Origin: Paludibacteraceae bacterium
GTDB taxonomy: Bacteria > Bacteroidota > Bacteroidia > Bacteroidales > Paludibacteraceae
NCBI GenBank assembly: GCA_017439235.1
Contig: JAFSJN010000002.1
Span: forward strand, 1 to 64,000
DNA: 64,000 nucleotides
Reading direction: 5' to 3'
Shown here: in pieces, positions 8,327 to 18,124 of the stretch
Numbering within the stretch: the first letter of the stretch is position 1
Layout: every line of letters starts with the position of its first letter
Notes under the pieces: generated by a model
What the model was told of the DNA's origin: nothing
Database searches by the model: none
The model's input: only the letters and a program-made list of their open reading frames with translations
Position numbers and translations under genes: made by a program

Positions 8327-9672
8327 TGCGTCGCCAAGCCTACATATTGCTGCTCTTTCTTGCTTTTTGCTCGACCTTATGGGCTGAGCAAAGAATTCGT
8401 GTGGAAGAACTGCTGAAGGACTGGAATGCGTATCAGGGGCAGTATGTCTGTATCACCAATCCCCTCATAGTGTGCGGTGTCTTTCGCGACTCAATCATCC
8501 TGGCTCCCGAACGCCTCTTTGTACCCGAAGAACGTGCCGAGGGACTGGCCGACGGAGACAGTACGATGTATTGGCAACGGGTAGGGTACAACGACAGCCT
8601 GCGAATCAGCTTGCATTCCCGTCATCCTTACTACCTCAACTTGGGCGCGACTGTTACTCGCTTGCGTGCTCGGGTGATAAAGAAAGGTGTTCTGTCCGCC
8701 GGTCGGGAGCCGACATTTAAGAATTGGCATCCAAGCAAGCGGTTGCCGAAACGTGAACGGGGAGATTTGATGATCTGTAGTGCCAATATTCAGAACTATT
8801 TTGTGCATTTAGGCGGCTATACCTCTAAGCGCACTACGCCCGAGCAACACGCTTTACAGCAGCTCAAGACCGCCACGGCTCTCAAGACGATGGATGCCGA
8901 CTTGTATGCCTTGTGCGAATTAGAACGCGGACCTTCGGCACCGCAAGAATTAGTGGACGCCATGAACCGCCTGGCGCGCTGCGAGGTGTACGATTTTGTG
9001 CGTACGGGAGCTGAAGACGGCGATACGATAGCGGTAGGCTTTATCTATCGTAAGGATCGTGTGCGACCCTGCGGACCGCTACTGTTTGCCTATGCGGATG
9101 ATATGCAGGGTATCTATGCCCATCGTTTTATCTTACAGGGATTTGAACAGATTAGTACAGGAGAGCGGTTGGTCGTCTCTCTCAACCATCCGCGCAGCAA
9201 ACGCGGCGACCCCGATATAGCTAATGCAAAACGAATGAACAATATCCGCCAGGCCATGAAGTGCATTCATCGGGCTTATGCCGATAGCCTCTATACAGAC
9301 CCGGATATATTATGGTTGGGCGATTACAATTGTTACCGCTATGAGCAACCTGTACAGACTATCGTTCGAGCTGGATTTGCCGACCTGTCAGCTGTGGATA
9401 GTACGCATTATACCTATTCGTACCGTGGCGAATGCGGCACGTTAGACCGCGTATTTGCCTCGCCTACTATGGCGGAGCAGGTTAAGAGTGTACAACCTGT
9501 TCACTGGAATACGGACTATTACTATTCGGCCGCTTTCTGGAGTAAATACAATTTTACTGCCAACGGATTAACGCGTCAGGCTAAGCGCAATATGCTCTTT
9601 CGCTACTCTGACCATGATGCGGTGCTTATCCGCGTGGCGTTAACACCTCGCCCTGACCGTCGTGCTGATTAA
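8326..9672 (+). CDS. Secreted endonuclease/exonuclease/phosphatase-fold protein
   Basis: A 448-residue protein with a signal peptide (about residues 1-20, ending near LWAEQ). Residues 25-140 form a small N-terminal region of beta character. The rest is an endonuclease/exonuclease/phosphatase domain: MICSANIQN (Asn), ALCELERG (metal-binding Glu), SLNHPRS, WLGDYNC (Asp and Asn), and the final SDHDAVL (catalytic His). Such proteins act as extracytoplasmic nucleases or phosphodiesterases; the substrate is not evident. Its start overlaps the panB stop by one base. Its last 47 bases overlap the truncated gene on the opposite strand. Confidence 0.85.
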   Translation: MRRQAYILLLFLAFCSTLWAEQRIRVEELLKDWNAYQGQYVCITNPLIVCGVFRDSIILAPERLFVPEERAEGLADGDSTMYWQRVGYNDSLRISLHSRHPYYLNLGATVTRLRARVIKKGVLSAGREPTFKNWHPSKRLPKRERGDLMICSANIQNYFVHLGGYTSKRTTPEQHALQQLKTATALKTMDADLYALCELERGPSAPQELVDAMNRLARCEVYDFVRTGAEDGDTIAVGFIYRKDRVRPCGPLLFAYADDMQGIYAHRFILQGFEQISTGERLVVSLNHPRSKRGDPDIANAKRMNNIRQAMKCIHRAYADSLYTDPDILWLGDYNCYRYEQPVQTIVRAGFADLSAVDSTHYTYSYRGECGTLDRVFASPTMAEQVKSVQPVHWNTDYYYSAAFWSKYNFTANGLTRQAKRNMLFRYSDHDAVLIRVALTPRPDRRAD

Positions 9673-9904
9673 TCCATGCCAGTATCTCTAAGGCGGCAGC
9701 TAAGGAATTGCTTTGTTGACTGACCACCAGATAGACCGGCTCACTCATTTTTATTTGTCCTTGGCGCACCAGTTGCAAAAACAGGGATTCAGTACCACCT
9801 GTCAGAACGGCTACTACCTGGTGAGACTTGACAAACGCTTCATCGGGCACTAAGGCCTCCGGCAGGTCTTCGTGATGAAGAGAAGATGTAAGAGTGTATA
9901 ACAT
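9626..9904 (-). pseudogene. 5' fragment of a sugar-isomerase-like gene, truncated at its 3' end
   Basis: The 92-residue product begins MLYTLTSSLH and contains VLTGGTESLF and SQQSNSLAAALEILAW. These resemble the N-terminus of a Bacteroidetes protein family of about 400 residues related to L-fucose/L-arabinose isomerases, recognised from memory of its TGGTEG and GKSNSLAASLEIL blocks. The frame stops 46 bases inside the 3' end of the convergent EEP gene, so about three quarters of the protein is missing. A good promoter sits just upstream. A longer frame reaches 9958, but that start lies upstream of the promoter. It is most likely a deletion remnant; a functional short protein cannot be excluded. 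Confidence 0.55.
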
Positions 9905-9927
9905 TTTCGATTCGTGATTTTCGACGA

Positions 9928-9959
9928 CAAAATTATACTTTTTCCCGCACATATCCAAT
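9928..9959 (-). promoter_or_regulatory. Promoter of the truncated isomerase-like gene
   Basis: On the minus strand TAATTTTG occupies 9935-9928, with ATTG 20 bases upstream at 9959-9956. The box lies 23 bases before the ATG at 9904. Confidence 0.65.
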
Positions 9960-9967
9960 AATTATGA

Positions 9968-9987
9968 GCATTTTTTGTAAAAAATGC
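9968..9987. repeat. Perfect inverted repeat between divergent promoters
   Basis: GCATTTTTT at 9968-9976 and AAAAAATGC at 9979-9987 are exact inverted copies around two bases. They lie between the leftward promoter at 9928-9959 and the rightward one at 10017-10048. The element could be an operator, or part of a weak bidirectional terminator; no regulator is adjacent. Confidence 0.5.
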
Positions 9988-10016
9988 AGGAGTGAGAGCA
10001 CTTTTTTGTGAAAATA

Positions 10017-10048
10017 TTTGTGAAAACGAAAAATTATCCGTATCTTTG
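10017..10048 (+). promoter_or_regulatory. Promoter of the 10127-18029 gene series
   Basis: TTTG at 10017-10020 and TATCTTTG at 10041-10048 are 20 bases apart. This is the only convincing promoter I see before the uninterrupted run of seven genes ending at 18029. The leader before the first ATG is about 75 bases. Confidence 0.75.
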
Positions 10049-10126
10049 CAAGCAAATTCCAAAGTATACGGAAATCGCCGAAGCGCCTGAAAGGCTGTAG
10101 GCATATTCATATAAACCCAAACTATT

Positions 10127-10564
10127 ATGGCAGATTTAAAATCAGGCATTCTCCTGGCCCAGGATGAGAAACTCGTTTTCGAGCTCGAAGCTGAATTGTG
10201 GGCAACCAGTTCTAACCCTATCGCACGTACAATCGGTGAGTTTAAAAAAGCAATTGCCGGTATCCTGGGCTTCAAGCGTCAGGGCTACCTCGTAATTACG
10301 GACAAACGCGTCGTTGAAGTGCTTCAAATGAAGGCTTGCTATATCTTCAATCAGGGTAAGGTAGTTAAATATATCCTTCCGAGCAGTGTTAAGGAAGTAG
10401 GCTATGTTAAAGAGGGAACTTGCTGTGGTTGCTTCTGCCAGTCCTATAAACTGTATTATGAGGCCTTTACTCAGGTAACCAACGTGCTGCTGCCGGATGC
10501 TGACGAGGCTGAGGCTCAGAAGGTTGTTGACGCTTTCTATAAAGCAATTGCTAAGGCTCAATAA
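10127..10564 (+). CDS. Conserved hypothetical protein, possibly PH-like domain
   Basis: A 145-residue soluble protein with no signal peptide. The strand-rich order, with GYLVITDKRVVEV in the middle and a C-terminal helix (AQKVVDAFYKAIAKAQ), recalls bacterial PH-like domains, but I do not recognise a named family. A cysteine cluster (CCGCFC, near residues 104-109) follows a KEG turn and is unusual. It is first in the gene series and its TAA overlaps the next ATG (TAATG). Confidence 0.7.
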   Translation: MADLKSGILLAQDEKLVFELEAELWATSSNPIARTIGEFKKAIAGILGFKRQGYLVITDKRVVEVLQMKACYIFNQGKVVKYILPSSVKEVGYVKEGTCCGCFCQSYKLYYEAFTQVTNVLLPDADEAEAQKVVDAFYKAIAKAQ

Positions 10565-10989
10565 TGCAACACCCGATCTCGACATTCCCGAGATTCGTCT
10601 ATTTGAACAGCTACGCCTTTCTCCTCTTGTTTATGGGAGTGGGCGTAGTTTGTGTGCCGTTATATAGATTCAGTTGGTGGTACGTCCCGGTGCAGGCGAT
10701 TATCGCTATATCCTGCTGGAAAGGCGCGGCCTCTATCTTTAACTCTTGGAACGATAAGAAACGTAAGTACACCCTGCTGATGACCCGCAATGCGGAAACA
10801 TTGCGACCCGATACGTTTACCGAGTACATGCAAGCCCCCTGCGGACGTTTGCTCGCGCGCGTAGTGATGCGCGACTTGGGACGGAGCGGACAATATAAAG
10901 AATTGAAACAATTACGCAAACCGTTTTGGCAAAACGCGAAAGAGAGTTGTCGCCCACGCAAAACGGTAATATACAAACCGCAAGAATGA
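10564..10989 (+). CDS. Hypothetical membrane protein, two N-terminal helices
   Basis: A 141-residue protein with two hydrophobic segments at about residues 12-32 and 38-58, followed by a strongly basic cytoplasmic tail (KKRKY, then several Arg-rich stretches). I do not recognise the family. It is coupled on both sides: its ATG overlaps the previous stop and its stop overlaps the next ATG, so the three unknown proteins are probably made in a fixed ratio and may act together. Confidence 0.7.
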   Translation: MQHPISTFPRFVYLNSYAFLLLFMGVGVVCVPLYRFSWWYVPVQAIIAISCWKGAASIFNSWNDKKRKYTLLMTRNAETLRPDTFTEYMQAPCGRLLARVVMRDLGRSGQYKELKQLRKPFWQNAKESCRPRKTVIYKPQE

Positions 10990-11633
10990 ATACTATTTAT
11001 CTGGTCCTGTTTGCCATCCTTATCCCTGCTTTGGCAGTATTGATTTTTTGGACTCTGCTGCGTCCGCAACCTAAATCGCCTACCAAGGTCCTGCTGACTA
11101 TTATCTTGGTGTTGGGTACTATCCTGTTGGACGGACTGCTCGTATCCTTGTCCATGGTGCCCGACAAAGCCGACCAAATGCTTAGCGATGGCGTAGCTAT
11201 ACTGGAGACGCGCTTGGAGCGCTCTCAGCCCGGTTGCCTGAATGAGATAATGAATCCCGACAAGCTGTCTACCGTTCTCTCTCAGGCACATGATGTTAAA
11301 GGTTTTGTCGATGACAACGAAGAGGTAGATTGGCTCGTTAGCCTCATTGGATGGAAATCGTTCCTTAACATGGCGGACGGATTGGTATCCGATACCGAGG
11401 AACATGTGGGTTGGTTTGCCGAGAATGGTGTGCCCTTTACGCTGCATAATATATTCGACTATACCCTCATTCGTACCAACGAACTTATTGTTCGCATCGT
11501 ACGCATTCTGCAAATCATCGTGCTCGTCATTGCAGCGCTGTTCATGATTATCATGATTGTATGGCCGATGATTATGAAAAAAGATATGCAATCCTCCGGT
11601 TCTAAAGGAGTCGTCTTTGGAGAGGAGGCTTAA
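10986..11633 (+). CDS. Hypothetical membrane protein with a soluble central domain
   Basis: A 215-residue protein. Two hydrophobic helices (about residues 3-23 and 34-56) come first, an acidic soluble section follows (about 60-165, with SDGVAILE, DDNEEVDW), and one helix lies near the C-terminus (about 175-200). No family is recognised. A longer frame from 10926 exists, but the ATG at 10986 overlaps the previous stop as ATGA and begins with a natural membrane N-terminus. It precedes the permease gene by 5 bases. Confidence 0.7.
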   Translation: MNTIYLVLFAILIPALAVLIFWTLLRPQPKSPTKVLLTIILVLGTILLDGLLVSLSMVPDKADQMLSDGVAILETRLERSQPGCLNEIMNPDKLSTVLSQAHDVKGFVDDNEEVDWLVSLIGWKSFLNMADGLVSDTEEHVGWFAENGVPFTLHNIFDYTLIRTNELIVRIVRILQIIVLVIAALFMIIMIVWPMIMKKDMQSSGSKGVVFGEEA

Positions 11634-11638
11634 TAGTA

Positions 11639-12616
11639 GTGAAGCATAGACAGACGATATTGTTTATCGGCTTAGTGGTGCTCTTGGCACTGCTGGCTTG
11701 CTTGGATGTGTGCTGCGGGAGTGTATTTATCTCTCCCCTCACGCATCATCTGTCGTCAATGGATTACCGCATTATCCATCATCTTCGTCTGCCAAAGATG
11801 TTGACTGCCATTTTGGCAGGTGCGGCGCTCAGCGTCAGTGGTCTGACTATGCAAACGCTTTTCCGCAATCCGTTAGCCGGTCCATACATCCTCGGCGTAT
11901 CGTCCGGAGCCAGTCTGGGGGTGGCGCTGGTAACGATGTTGGGCAGTATGGCTTTGGGGGCTGCATTAGGAAATGTAGCCGTCAGTATAGCAGCTATTTG
12001 CGGCAGTGCCGTAGTGCTGCTAATCATGCTGGTGCTGTCGAAACGAGTGCATTCCAATGTGAGTCTGCTCATCATTGGTATGATGCTTGGGGCTATTGCC
12101 GGAGCATTGGTCAATGTGTTGCAAAACTACTCCAATCCCGATGCTCTCAAACTCTTTATTGTGTGGACGCTTGGCAGTCTGAGTAATGTAGGATGGCAGC
12201 AATTAAGCGTTTTGGCATGTATTTTGTGTGTTGGATTTGGGTTACTCGTCTTATTGGTCAAACCTCTCAACGGTTTGCTGTTGGGCGATGACTATGCGCG
12301 AGCCTTGGGCGTCAACGTTCCGCGTGTGCGTCTGGGCATCGTCTTAACCACGGGCTTATTAGCAGGCGGCGTTACTGCCTTTTGCGGCCCGATAGCGTTT
12401 GTGGGTGTGGCTGTCCCGCATATTGCGCGAGGATTATGCCGCACTACCAATCATCGCATCACGGTGCCGGTAGCAGCACTGGTGGGGGCTGACTTATTGC
12501 TCCTGTGCGACATACTATGTTCGCTCTCCACCTATCCGCTGCCGATATCAACGATGAGTTCGTTGTTCGGAGCACCGATAATCATTTGGATATTAATAAA
12601 AAAGAAAGATATATGA
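11639..12616 (+). CDS. FecCD-family ABC transporter permease (iron, cobalamin or siderophore)
   Basis: A 325-residue integral membrane permease of the BtuC/FecCD type. It has the family blocks [55 protein letters not shown] and [17 protein letters not shown]. The start is a GTG at 11639 preceded by AGAGGAGG at 11621-11628, a stronger ribosome-binding site than most genes here. No binding protein or ATPase gene adjoins it, so partners must be encoded elsewhere. Its stop overlaps the secA ATG by 4 bases. Confidence 0.92.
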   Translation: MKHRQTILFIGLVVLLALLACLDVCCGSVFISPLTHHLSSMDYRIIHHLRLPKMLTAILAGAALSVSGLTMQTLFRNPLAGPYILGVSSGASLGVALVTMLGSMALGAALGNVAVSIAAICGSAVVLLIMLVLSKRVHSNVSLLIIGMMLGAIAGALVNVLQNYSNPDALKLFIVWTLGSLSNVGWQQLSVLACILCVGFGLLVLLVKPLNGLLLGDDYARALGVNVPRVRLGIVLTTGLLAGGVTAFCGPIAFVGVAVPHIARGLCRTTNHRITVPVAALVGADLLLLCDILCSLSTYPLPISTMSSLFGAPIIIWILIKKKDI

Positions 12617-15600
12617 ATTTGATTTCCATCATCAGTAAGTTGTTCGGCAACAAGGCTCAGCGCGATATGCGCGAGATACAGCCTTATGTGGACAAGATAA
12701 AAGAAGTCTATCCTGAGATTGACGCCTTGAGTAACGATGACTTGCGTGCCCGCAGTCAGGCGCTCATGCAGCGTATCGTCGACCAGGTAAGTGATAAGAA
12801 GAATCGTATCGCCGAACTCAAGGCCGGAATAGAAGACCTGGAGATAGATCGCCGTGAGAAAGTATACAACGAGGTAGATAAGTTGGAGAAAGAGATTCAG
12901 GAGGATTATAAGGCAATCCTGATGGATATTCTGCCCGAAGCTTTTGCAATCGTTAAGTCTACTGCCCGCCGTTTTGCCGAGAGTGAGTATGTGCGCGTCA
13001 AAGCTACCCAGATGGACCGCGACTTAGCTGCCGATACCCGTTTCGACTTCGTGGAGATAGACGGTGACGAGGCTGTCTATTGCAATCATTGGACGGCAGG
13101 AGGCAATGAGATAACGTGGGATATGGTGCACTACGATGTGCAACTATTTGGCGGCGTAGTACTCCATCAGGGCAAGATTGCTGAGATGGCAACCGGTGAA
13201 GGTAAGACCTTGGTAGCTACACTTCCCGTCTTCCTCAACGCCTTAACGCACGAAGGGGTACATGTGGTAACCGTCAATGACTATCTGGCTAAACGTGACT
13301 CCGAATGGATGGGACCGCTGTATATGTTCCATGGCTTGACCGTCGACTGTATCGATAAATACAAACCCAATAGCGATGAACGTCGTCGTGCCTATGCTGC
13401 AGATATCACCTTTGGTACCAATAACGAGTTCGGTTTCGACTATCTGCGTGATAATATGGCTACTTCGCCCCTCGACTTGGTGCAGCGTGGTCATAACTTC
13501 GCTATCGTCGATGAGGTGGACTCGGTATTGATTGACGACGCTCGTACGCCTTTGATTATCAGCGGACCTATTCCGCGAGGCGAGGATCAGATGTTTGATG
13601 AATACAAGCATCGTGTCGAACAGCTCGTGCGCACGCAGCAAAACCTGACTACCAAACTGCTTACCGAAGCTAAAGCTAAGATGGGTAGCGAGGATGAGAA
13701 AGTGCGAGAGGAAGGTGAGTTGGCTCTCTTCCGCTCGTTTAAGGGAATGCCTAAGAATAAAGCTCTCATCAAATACCTCAGTGAACAGGGCGTTAAAGTG
13801 CGCCTGCAGAAGACCGAGGAGTTCTACCTCCAGGAGAACGAGAAGAATATGCACATTGCTACCGATGAGTTGTACTTCGTTATCGATGAGAAGAATAAAT
13901 CTATAGAACTGACCGACAAGGGTATTGATACGCTTACCGGCAATACGGACGACCCCAACTTCTTCGTCTTACCCGATGTGGGATCCGAGATGGCGGACTT
14001 GGAAAAGGAAAACCTGACGGCTGAAGAGAAACAGCAACGCAAGGATGAGATTTTGGCTAATTATGCCGTCAAATCCGAACGTGTACATACTGTTCACCAA
14101 TTGCTGAAAGCGTATACGCTCTTTGAGAAAGATGTCGATTATATCATTGACAATAACGAGGTTAAGATCGTGGACGAACAGACCGGTCGTGTTATGGAAG
14201 GTCGTCGCTGGTCGGATGGTTTGCACCAGGCTGTAGAAGCTAAGGAGAATGTAAAGGTAGAAGGTGCTACCCAAACCTTTGCCACTATCACGCTCCAAAA
14301 CTACTTCCGTATGTACAAGAAACTATCCGGTATGACAGGTACAGCGGAGACAGAGGCTAAGGAGTTCTTCGATATCTATAAACTCGATGTAGTAGTTATC
14401 CCCACCAATCGTCCTATAGCCCGTAAGGATATGGACGACCGCATCTACCGCACCAAACGTGAGAAATACAATGCCGTTATTGACGAGATCGTGGCTTTGG
14501 TCAATGCCGGCCGACCGGTATTGGTAGGTACTACGAGCGTAGAGATATCCGAGTTGCTGTCCAAGATGCTTAACTTGCGTAAGATACCTCACAATGTGTT
14601 GAATGCTAAGTTGCACCAACGTGAGGCGGAAATAGTAGCCGAAGCCGGTCGTAAGGGCGTAGTGACTATTGCTACTAATATGGCCGGTCGTGGTACGGAT
14701 ATTAAACTCACGCCGGAAGTGAAAGAGGCCGGTGGTCTGGCTATCATAGGTACCGAACGTCACGAGAGCCGTCGTGTCGACCGCCAGTTGCGCGGACGTT
14801 CCGGACGTCAGGGTGACCCGGGTTCGTCGGTATTCTTTATCTCGCTCGAAGATGACTTGATGCGTATGTTCGGTAGTGACCGTATCGCCGGCATCATGGA
14901 TCGTATGGGCTGGCAGGAAGGAGAGGCTATTGAGCACTCTATGATCTCCCGCAATGTGGAGAAAGCCCAGATGAAAGTGGAAGAGAATAACTTCGGTATC
15001 CGTAAGCGTTTGATAGACTACGATGATGTAATGAATCGTCAACGTAACGTCATTTACGCTAAGCGTCACCACGCCCTAATGGGGGAGCGTATTGGTGTGG
15101 ATATCACTAACATGATCTATGACACCGCCGAATCCATCATCGCTGATGCCCGTGATACCATGGACTACGCTTCGCTGGAATATGCTGTTATGCAGACCTT
15201 TGCTATGGAGGTGCCCTTCGATGAAGAGACTTTCCGCGGCACCAAGGAAGAGACCTTGAGCGATAGGCTGGCTGTAGCTGCTATTGAGACCTTCAAACGC
15301 CGCATGGATAAACTGATGCAAACGGCTAATCCTGTTATCCAGCAGGTATACAAGGACAAAGGCGCTATGTACGAGAATATTCTCGTGCCTATTGCTGACG
15401 GTAAGCATATTTACAATATCTCCGTCAACCTGCGCCGCGCTGCTGAAACGGATAGCAAGGAAGTAGTGAAGGAGTTTGAGAAACGCATGATTCTCTATGT
15501 TATTGACGATGAATGGAAAGAGCATCTTCGTCAGTTGGACGACCTGAAGCAATCGGTTCAGAATGCGTCCTACGAACAGAAAGACCCGCTGCTCATCTAT

Positions 15601-15939
15601 AAGTTAGAGTCGTTCAATATCTTCCGCCAGATGTTGGATAGCTTCAACCGCCGAGCTATTGCAATCCTGCTGCGCGGATATATTCCTCAGCAGCAGCCTC
15701 AGAATGTGCAGCAAGCCCAGGCTGAACGCCGTACGGATATGTCCCGTTACCGCACTCAGAAAGATGCTGTACAACGCGCAGCACAAGCCAGCGGACAAGC
15801 TGCCGCTGCCGGACGCGATACACGCGAAATGCAACGCCCCGAACCGCTGCGTGTGGAGAAAAAGCCGCGCCCAAATGATCCTTGTCCTTGTGGAAGCGGT
15901 AAGAAATATAAACAGTGTCACGGTAGAATGGAGGCATAA
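12613..15939 (+). CDS. secA: Protein translocase ATPase SecA
   Basis: A 1108-residue motor ATPase that drives preproteins through SecYEG. It has MATGEGKT (Walker A, about residues 192-199), [14 protein letters not shown], the DEVD Walker [20 protein letters not shown] and a C-terminal zinc-binding [14 protein letters not shown]. It is longer than E. coli SecA (901) because of an insert at roughly residues 330-500, as is usual in Bacteroidetes. A longer frame begins at 12505 inside the permease gene; the ATG at 12613 (ATGA overlap, [14 protein letters not shown]) is the family start. It sits in the same gene series as lgt, so lipoprotein precursor export and modification may be co-expressed. 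Confidence 0.98.
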   Translation: MNLISIISKLFGNKAQRDMREIQPYVDKIKEVYPEIDALSNDDLRARSQALMQRIVDQVSDKKNRIAELKAGIEDLEIDRREKVYNEVDKLEKEIQEDYKAILMDILPEAFAIVKSTARRFAESEYVRVKATQMDRDLAADTRFDFVEIDGDEAVYCNHWTAGGNEITWDMVHYDVQLFGGVVLHQGKIAEMATGEGKTLVATLPVFLNALTHEGVHVVTVNDYLAKRDSEWMGPLYMFHGLTVDCIDKYKPNSDERRRAYAADITFGTNNEFGFDYLRDNMATSPLDLVQRGHNFAIVDEVDSVLIDDARTPLIISGPIPRGEDQMFDEYKHRVEQLVRTQQNLTTKLLTEAKAKMGSEDEKVREEGELALFRSFKGMPKNKALIKYLSEQGVKVRLQKTEEFYLQENEKNMHIATDELYFVIDEKNKSIELTDKGIDTLTGNTDDPNFFVLPDVGSEMADLEKENLTAEEKQQRKDEILANYAVKSERVHTVHQLLKAYTLFEKDVDYIIDNNEVKIVDEQTGRVMEGRRWSDGLHQAVEAKENVKVEGATQTFATITLQNYFRMYKKLSGMTGTAETEAKEFFDIYKLDVVVIPTNRPIARKDMDDRIYRTKREKYNAVIDEIVALVNAGRPVLVGTTSVEISELLSKMLNLRKIPHNVLNAKLHQREAEIVAEAGRKGVVTIATNMAGRGTDIKLTPEVKEAGGLAIIGTERHESRRVDRQLRGRSGRQGDPGSSVFFISLEDDLMRMFGSDRIAGIMDRMGWQEGEAIEHSMISRNVEKAQMKVEENNFGIRKRLIDYDDVMNRQRNVIYAKRHHALMGERIGVDITNMIYDTAESIIADARDTMDYASLEYAVMQTFAMEVPFDEETFRGTKEETLSDRLAVAAIETFKRRMDKLMQTANPVIQQVYKDKGAMYENILVPIADGKHIYNISVNLRRAAETDSKEVVKEFEKRMILYVIDDEWKEHLRQLDDLKQSVQNASYEQKDPLLIYKLESFNIFRQMLDSFNRRAIAILLRGYIPQQQPQNVQQAQAERRTDMSRYRTQKDAVQRAAQASGQAAAAGRDTREMQRPEPLRVEKKPRPNDPCPCGSGKKYKQCHGRMEA

Positions 15940-15942
15940 ACG

Positions 15943-16809
15943 ATGTTGGGCTTCGTTACTTGGAATGTGGATCCTATCCTCCTGCATATAGGAGACGGAG
16001 GAATACGATGGTACGGCTTATTATGGGCTATCGGCCTGTATGTGGCGTATCTGATTCAAGTTAAGTTATATGCCCATGAGAACTGCCCTAAGGATTGGCC
16101 CGATAAGATATTTATCTGGATGACCTTGGGCACCATTATCGGAGCGCGATTAGGCCATTGCTGGTTCTACGAATGGCATTGGACTGACGACCCGATACAA
16201 ATCTTTGCTTGGAATATCCATTACCGCAATCCCTATATTGAGCACCCCTTGTGGTTGCTGCGTATATGGGAAGGCGGACTGGCCAGTCATGGAGCCGCTG
16301 TTGGTTTGATTATCTCCTCTTGGCTGTTAAACAAGAAACATTTTTCCAAACAACCTAAGTTCCACACCTCGCTCATCTGGATTTTTGACCGCTTGGTTAT
16401 CGGCGTGTGCGTTGCCGGGGCATTGATACGTTTGGGCAACCTGATGAACTCCGAGATTTACGGCGGCCCGACCGACCTGCCGTGGGGATTTGTCTTCGTG
16501 CGTGACGGACAAACCGTACCTTGCCATCCTACCCAGATTTATGAGATGCTTTATTGTCTCGTAGCCTTTGGGGTAACCTGGCTTATGTATTGGAAAGGCA
16601 AGTGCTACCGACGTGAAGGACTGATTTTCGGCGTGTTCCTGGAATTGGTCTTCGGTACACGGTTCATGCTGGAGTTTATCAAGAACGACCAAGAGGCTTT
16701 TGAGCAACAGATGCTTCTCAATATGGGACAATGGCTTAGTCTTCCTCTGATTGTATGGGGAATATGGCTCATCGTCCGTTCTTTGCGTCGCCCATGCGTC
16801 GATTGCTGA
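15943..16809 (+). CDS. lgt: Prolipoprotein diacylglyceryl transferase
   Basis: A 288-residue inner-membrane enzyme that attaches diacylglycerol to the lipobox Cys of prolipoproteins. It has seven or so hydrophobic helices and the diagnostic blocks RWYGLLWAIG, GARLGHCWFY, EGGLASHGA, RLGNLMNSEIYG and HPTQIYE. It starts 4 bases after secA. Several lipobox proteins in this window (M3 peptidase, beta-helix protein, GH13, S9 peptidase) are its predicted substrates. Confidence 0.97.
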   Translation: MLGFVTWNVDPILLHIGDGGIRWYGLLWAIGLYVAYLIQVKLYAHENCPKDWPDKIFIWMTLGTIIGARLGHCWFYEWHWTDDPIQIFAWNIHYRNPYIEHPLWLLRIWEGGLASHGAAVGLIISSWLLNKKHFSKQPKFHTSLIWIFDRLVIGVCVAGALIRLGNLMNSEIYGGPTDLPWGFVFVRDGQTVPCHPTQIYEMLYCLVAFGVTWLMYWKGKCYRREGLIFGVFLELVFGTRFMLEFIKNDQEAFEQQMLLNMGQWLSLPLIVWGIWLIVRSLRRPCVDC

Positions 16810-18029
16810 TAGCGATATTATCCCTTTTCTGTTGCTTCGCTGCTGCGGGGCAGACTAAGGATACTGTCTATCTGAAAGATATAATTCCTCAGACGGTATC
16901 TGATGATGAATTGTTGCTTCAGATGGTGGCTAATCAGAGTCGCCAAATACGTATGCGCGACTCGTTGCGTTTGGATTCTATCTACAATGACTTATTGGAA
17001 CGCGAGGTAATGCTGACGGAGGCATTGGCTATCCTGCGCGACTCGATAGCGGTTATGCGACCGAATATGCCGGTAGAGAAAAAACGCATCGAAGATTCCA
17101 TCATGCATAAACGTGACTCAGTAACTCGCGTATTGGTGCACGAGGCGCGCAATCGGCGATACCTCATCGAACCGAGTATAATCCCTGATTTGCAGGAGGA
17201 TATGGCCGACATCCGTCGCGCTATCCGTTACGAACAATCCCCTTGGCGTAAAGAAGCCGTCACGATGCTGCAGTTCTCGCAAAACTATATCTCGCCCAAT
17301 TGGTACAAAGGTGGTAACTCCAGTATCGCCGTCTTGGCTTTGATGAAAGGACAGATTAACTATCAGAAAGACAAAATCAGTTGGGATAATATGGGCGAAT
17401 GGCGTGTAGGTGCTACAACAGTTACCGGTGACTCGCTGCGCAGTTATAACTTTACCGATGACCTGTTCCGTATCTATACTAAATTTGGTTATCAGGTCTA
17501 TAAAAATCTCTCAGTGGCTACCAGTGCGGATTTTCAAACCAATTTCTTTAATATCTGGACGGCTAATAAACCTAAGGTTAAATCCTCGTTCCTGACGCCG
17601 ATTAAGTTTAATCTTACCCTTGGTATTGACTACAAACCGGTTAAGAACCTCAGTATTATGGTCTCGCCATTGGCCTACAAGATGGTATATGCCTATCATG
17701 GTGATTCGGTCTTGGGTACGGATGTGACGAATTATGGTATTAAGGCCGGTCACCGAATGCTGAATGAGATAGGTAGTAGTATGCGTGTACAGTATGTATG
17801 GCAACCTCTGCGCGAAATAGCATTGGATACTGAGTTCTATTTCTATACCAATTACCACCGCGTGGAATTGGATTGGGAGGTCAACTGCCAGTTTATCATC
17901 AATCGCTTCCTCTCCGCTCGGGTGACGCTGCACCCGCGCTTCGATAATACGGTGAAGAGCAGCGATTCGAAGGCTCACCTTCAGTTCAAAGAACTGCTTT
18001 CTATAGGCTTTGCCCATCGTTTCCATTAA
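16794..18029 (+). CDS. DUF3078 family outer-membrane beta-barrel protein
   Basis: A 411-residue protein with a signal peptide (MRRLLIAILSLFCCFAAAG, cleaved near QTKD). A helical, Arg/Asp-rich N-terminal region (residues 30-150) is followed by NWYKGGNSS, which matches the WxxGG signature of DUF3078, and then alternating strands ending in AHRFH, typical of an outer-membrane barrel. The frame can be extended to 16755, but the signal peptide begins at 16794. It overlaps lgt by 16 bases and is the last gene before a terminator. Function is unknown. Confidence 0.8.
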   Translation: MRRLLIAILSLFCCFAAAGQTKDTVYLKDIIPQTVSDDELLLQMVANQSRQIRMRDSLRLDSIYNDLLEREVMLTEALAILRDSIAVMRPNMPVEKKRIEDSIMHKRDSVTRVLVHEARNRRYLIEPSIIPDLQEDMADIRRAIRYEQSPWRKEAVTMLQFSQNYISPNWYKGGNSSIAVLALMKGQINYQKDKISWDNMGEWRVGATTVTGDSLRSYNFTDDLFRIYTKFGYQVYKNLSVATSADFQTNFFNIWTANKPKVKSSFLTPIKFNLTLGIDYKPVKNLSIMVSPLAYKMVYAYHGDSVLGTDVTNYGIKAGHRMLNEIGSSMRVQYVWQPLREIALDTEFYFYTNYHRVELDWEVNCQFIINRFLSARVTLHPRFDNTVKSSDSKAHLQFKELLSIGFAHRFH

Positions 18030-18058
18030 AAAATGCGGCTAAGTGCCGCTTTTTTTTG
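18028..18058 (+). terminator. Terminator of the secA-lgt series
   Basis: GCGGC and GCCGC flank TAAGT, with A-rich bases upstream and a run of eight T downstream. The hairpin starts immediately after the TAA of the DUF3078 gene. Its T run supplies the TTTG of the next promoter. Confidence 0.8.
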
Positions 18059-18086
18059 CATATATCAAAAAAATTTTGTATTTTTG
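18055..18086 (+). promoter_or_regulatory. Promoter of the carboxyltransferase-serC-serA group
   Basis: TTTG at 18055-18058 and TATTTTTG at 18079-18086 are 20 bases apart. The spacer starts CATATATC, like several other promoters here. The leader before the ATG at 18125 is about 35 bases. Confidence 0.7.
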
Positions 18087-18124
18087 CACGCTAATTTGAA
18101 ATATAATAAAACAATCTATATATC

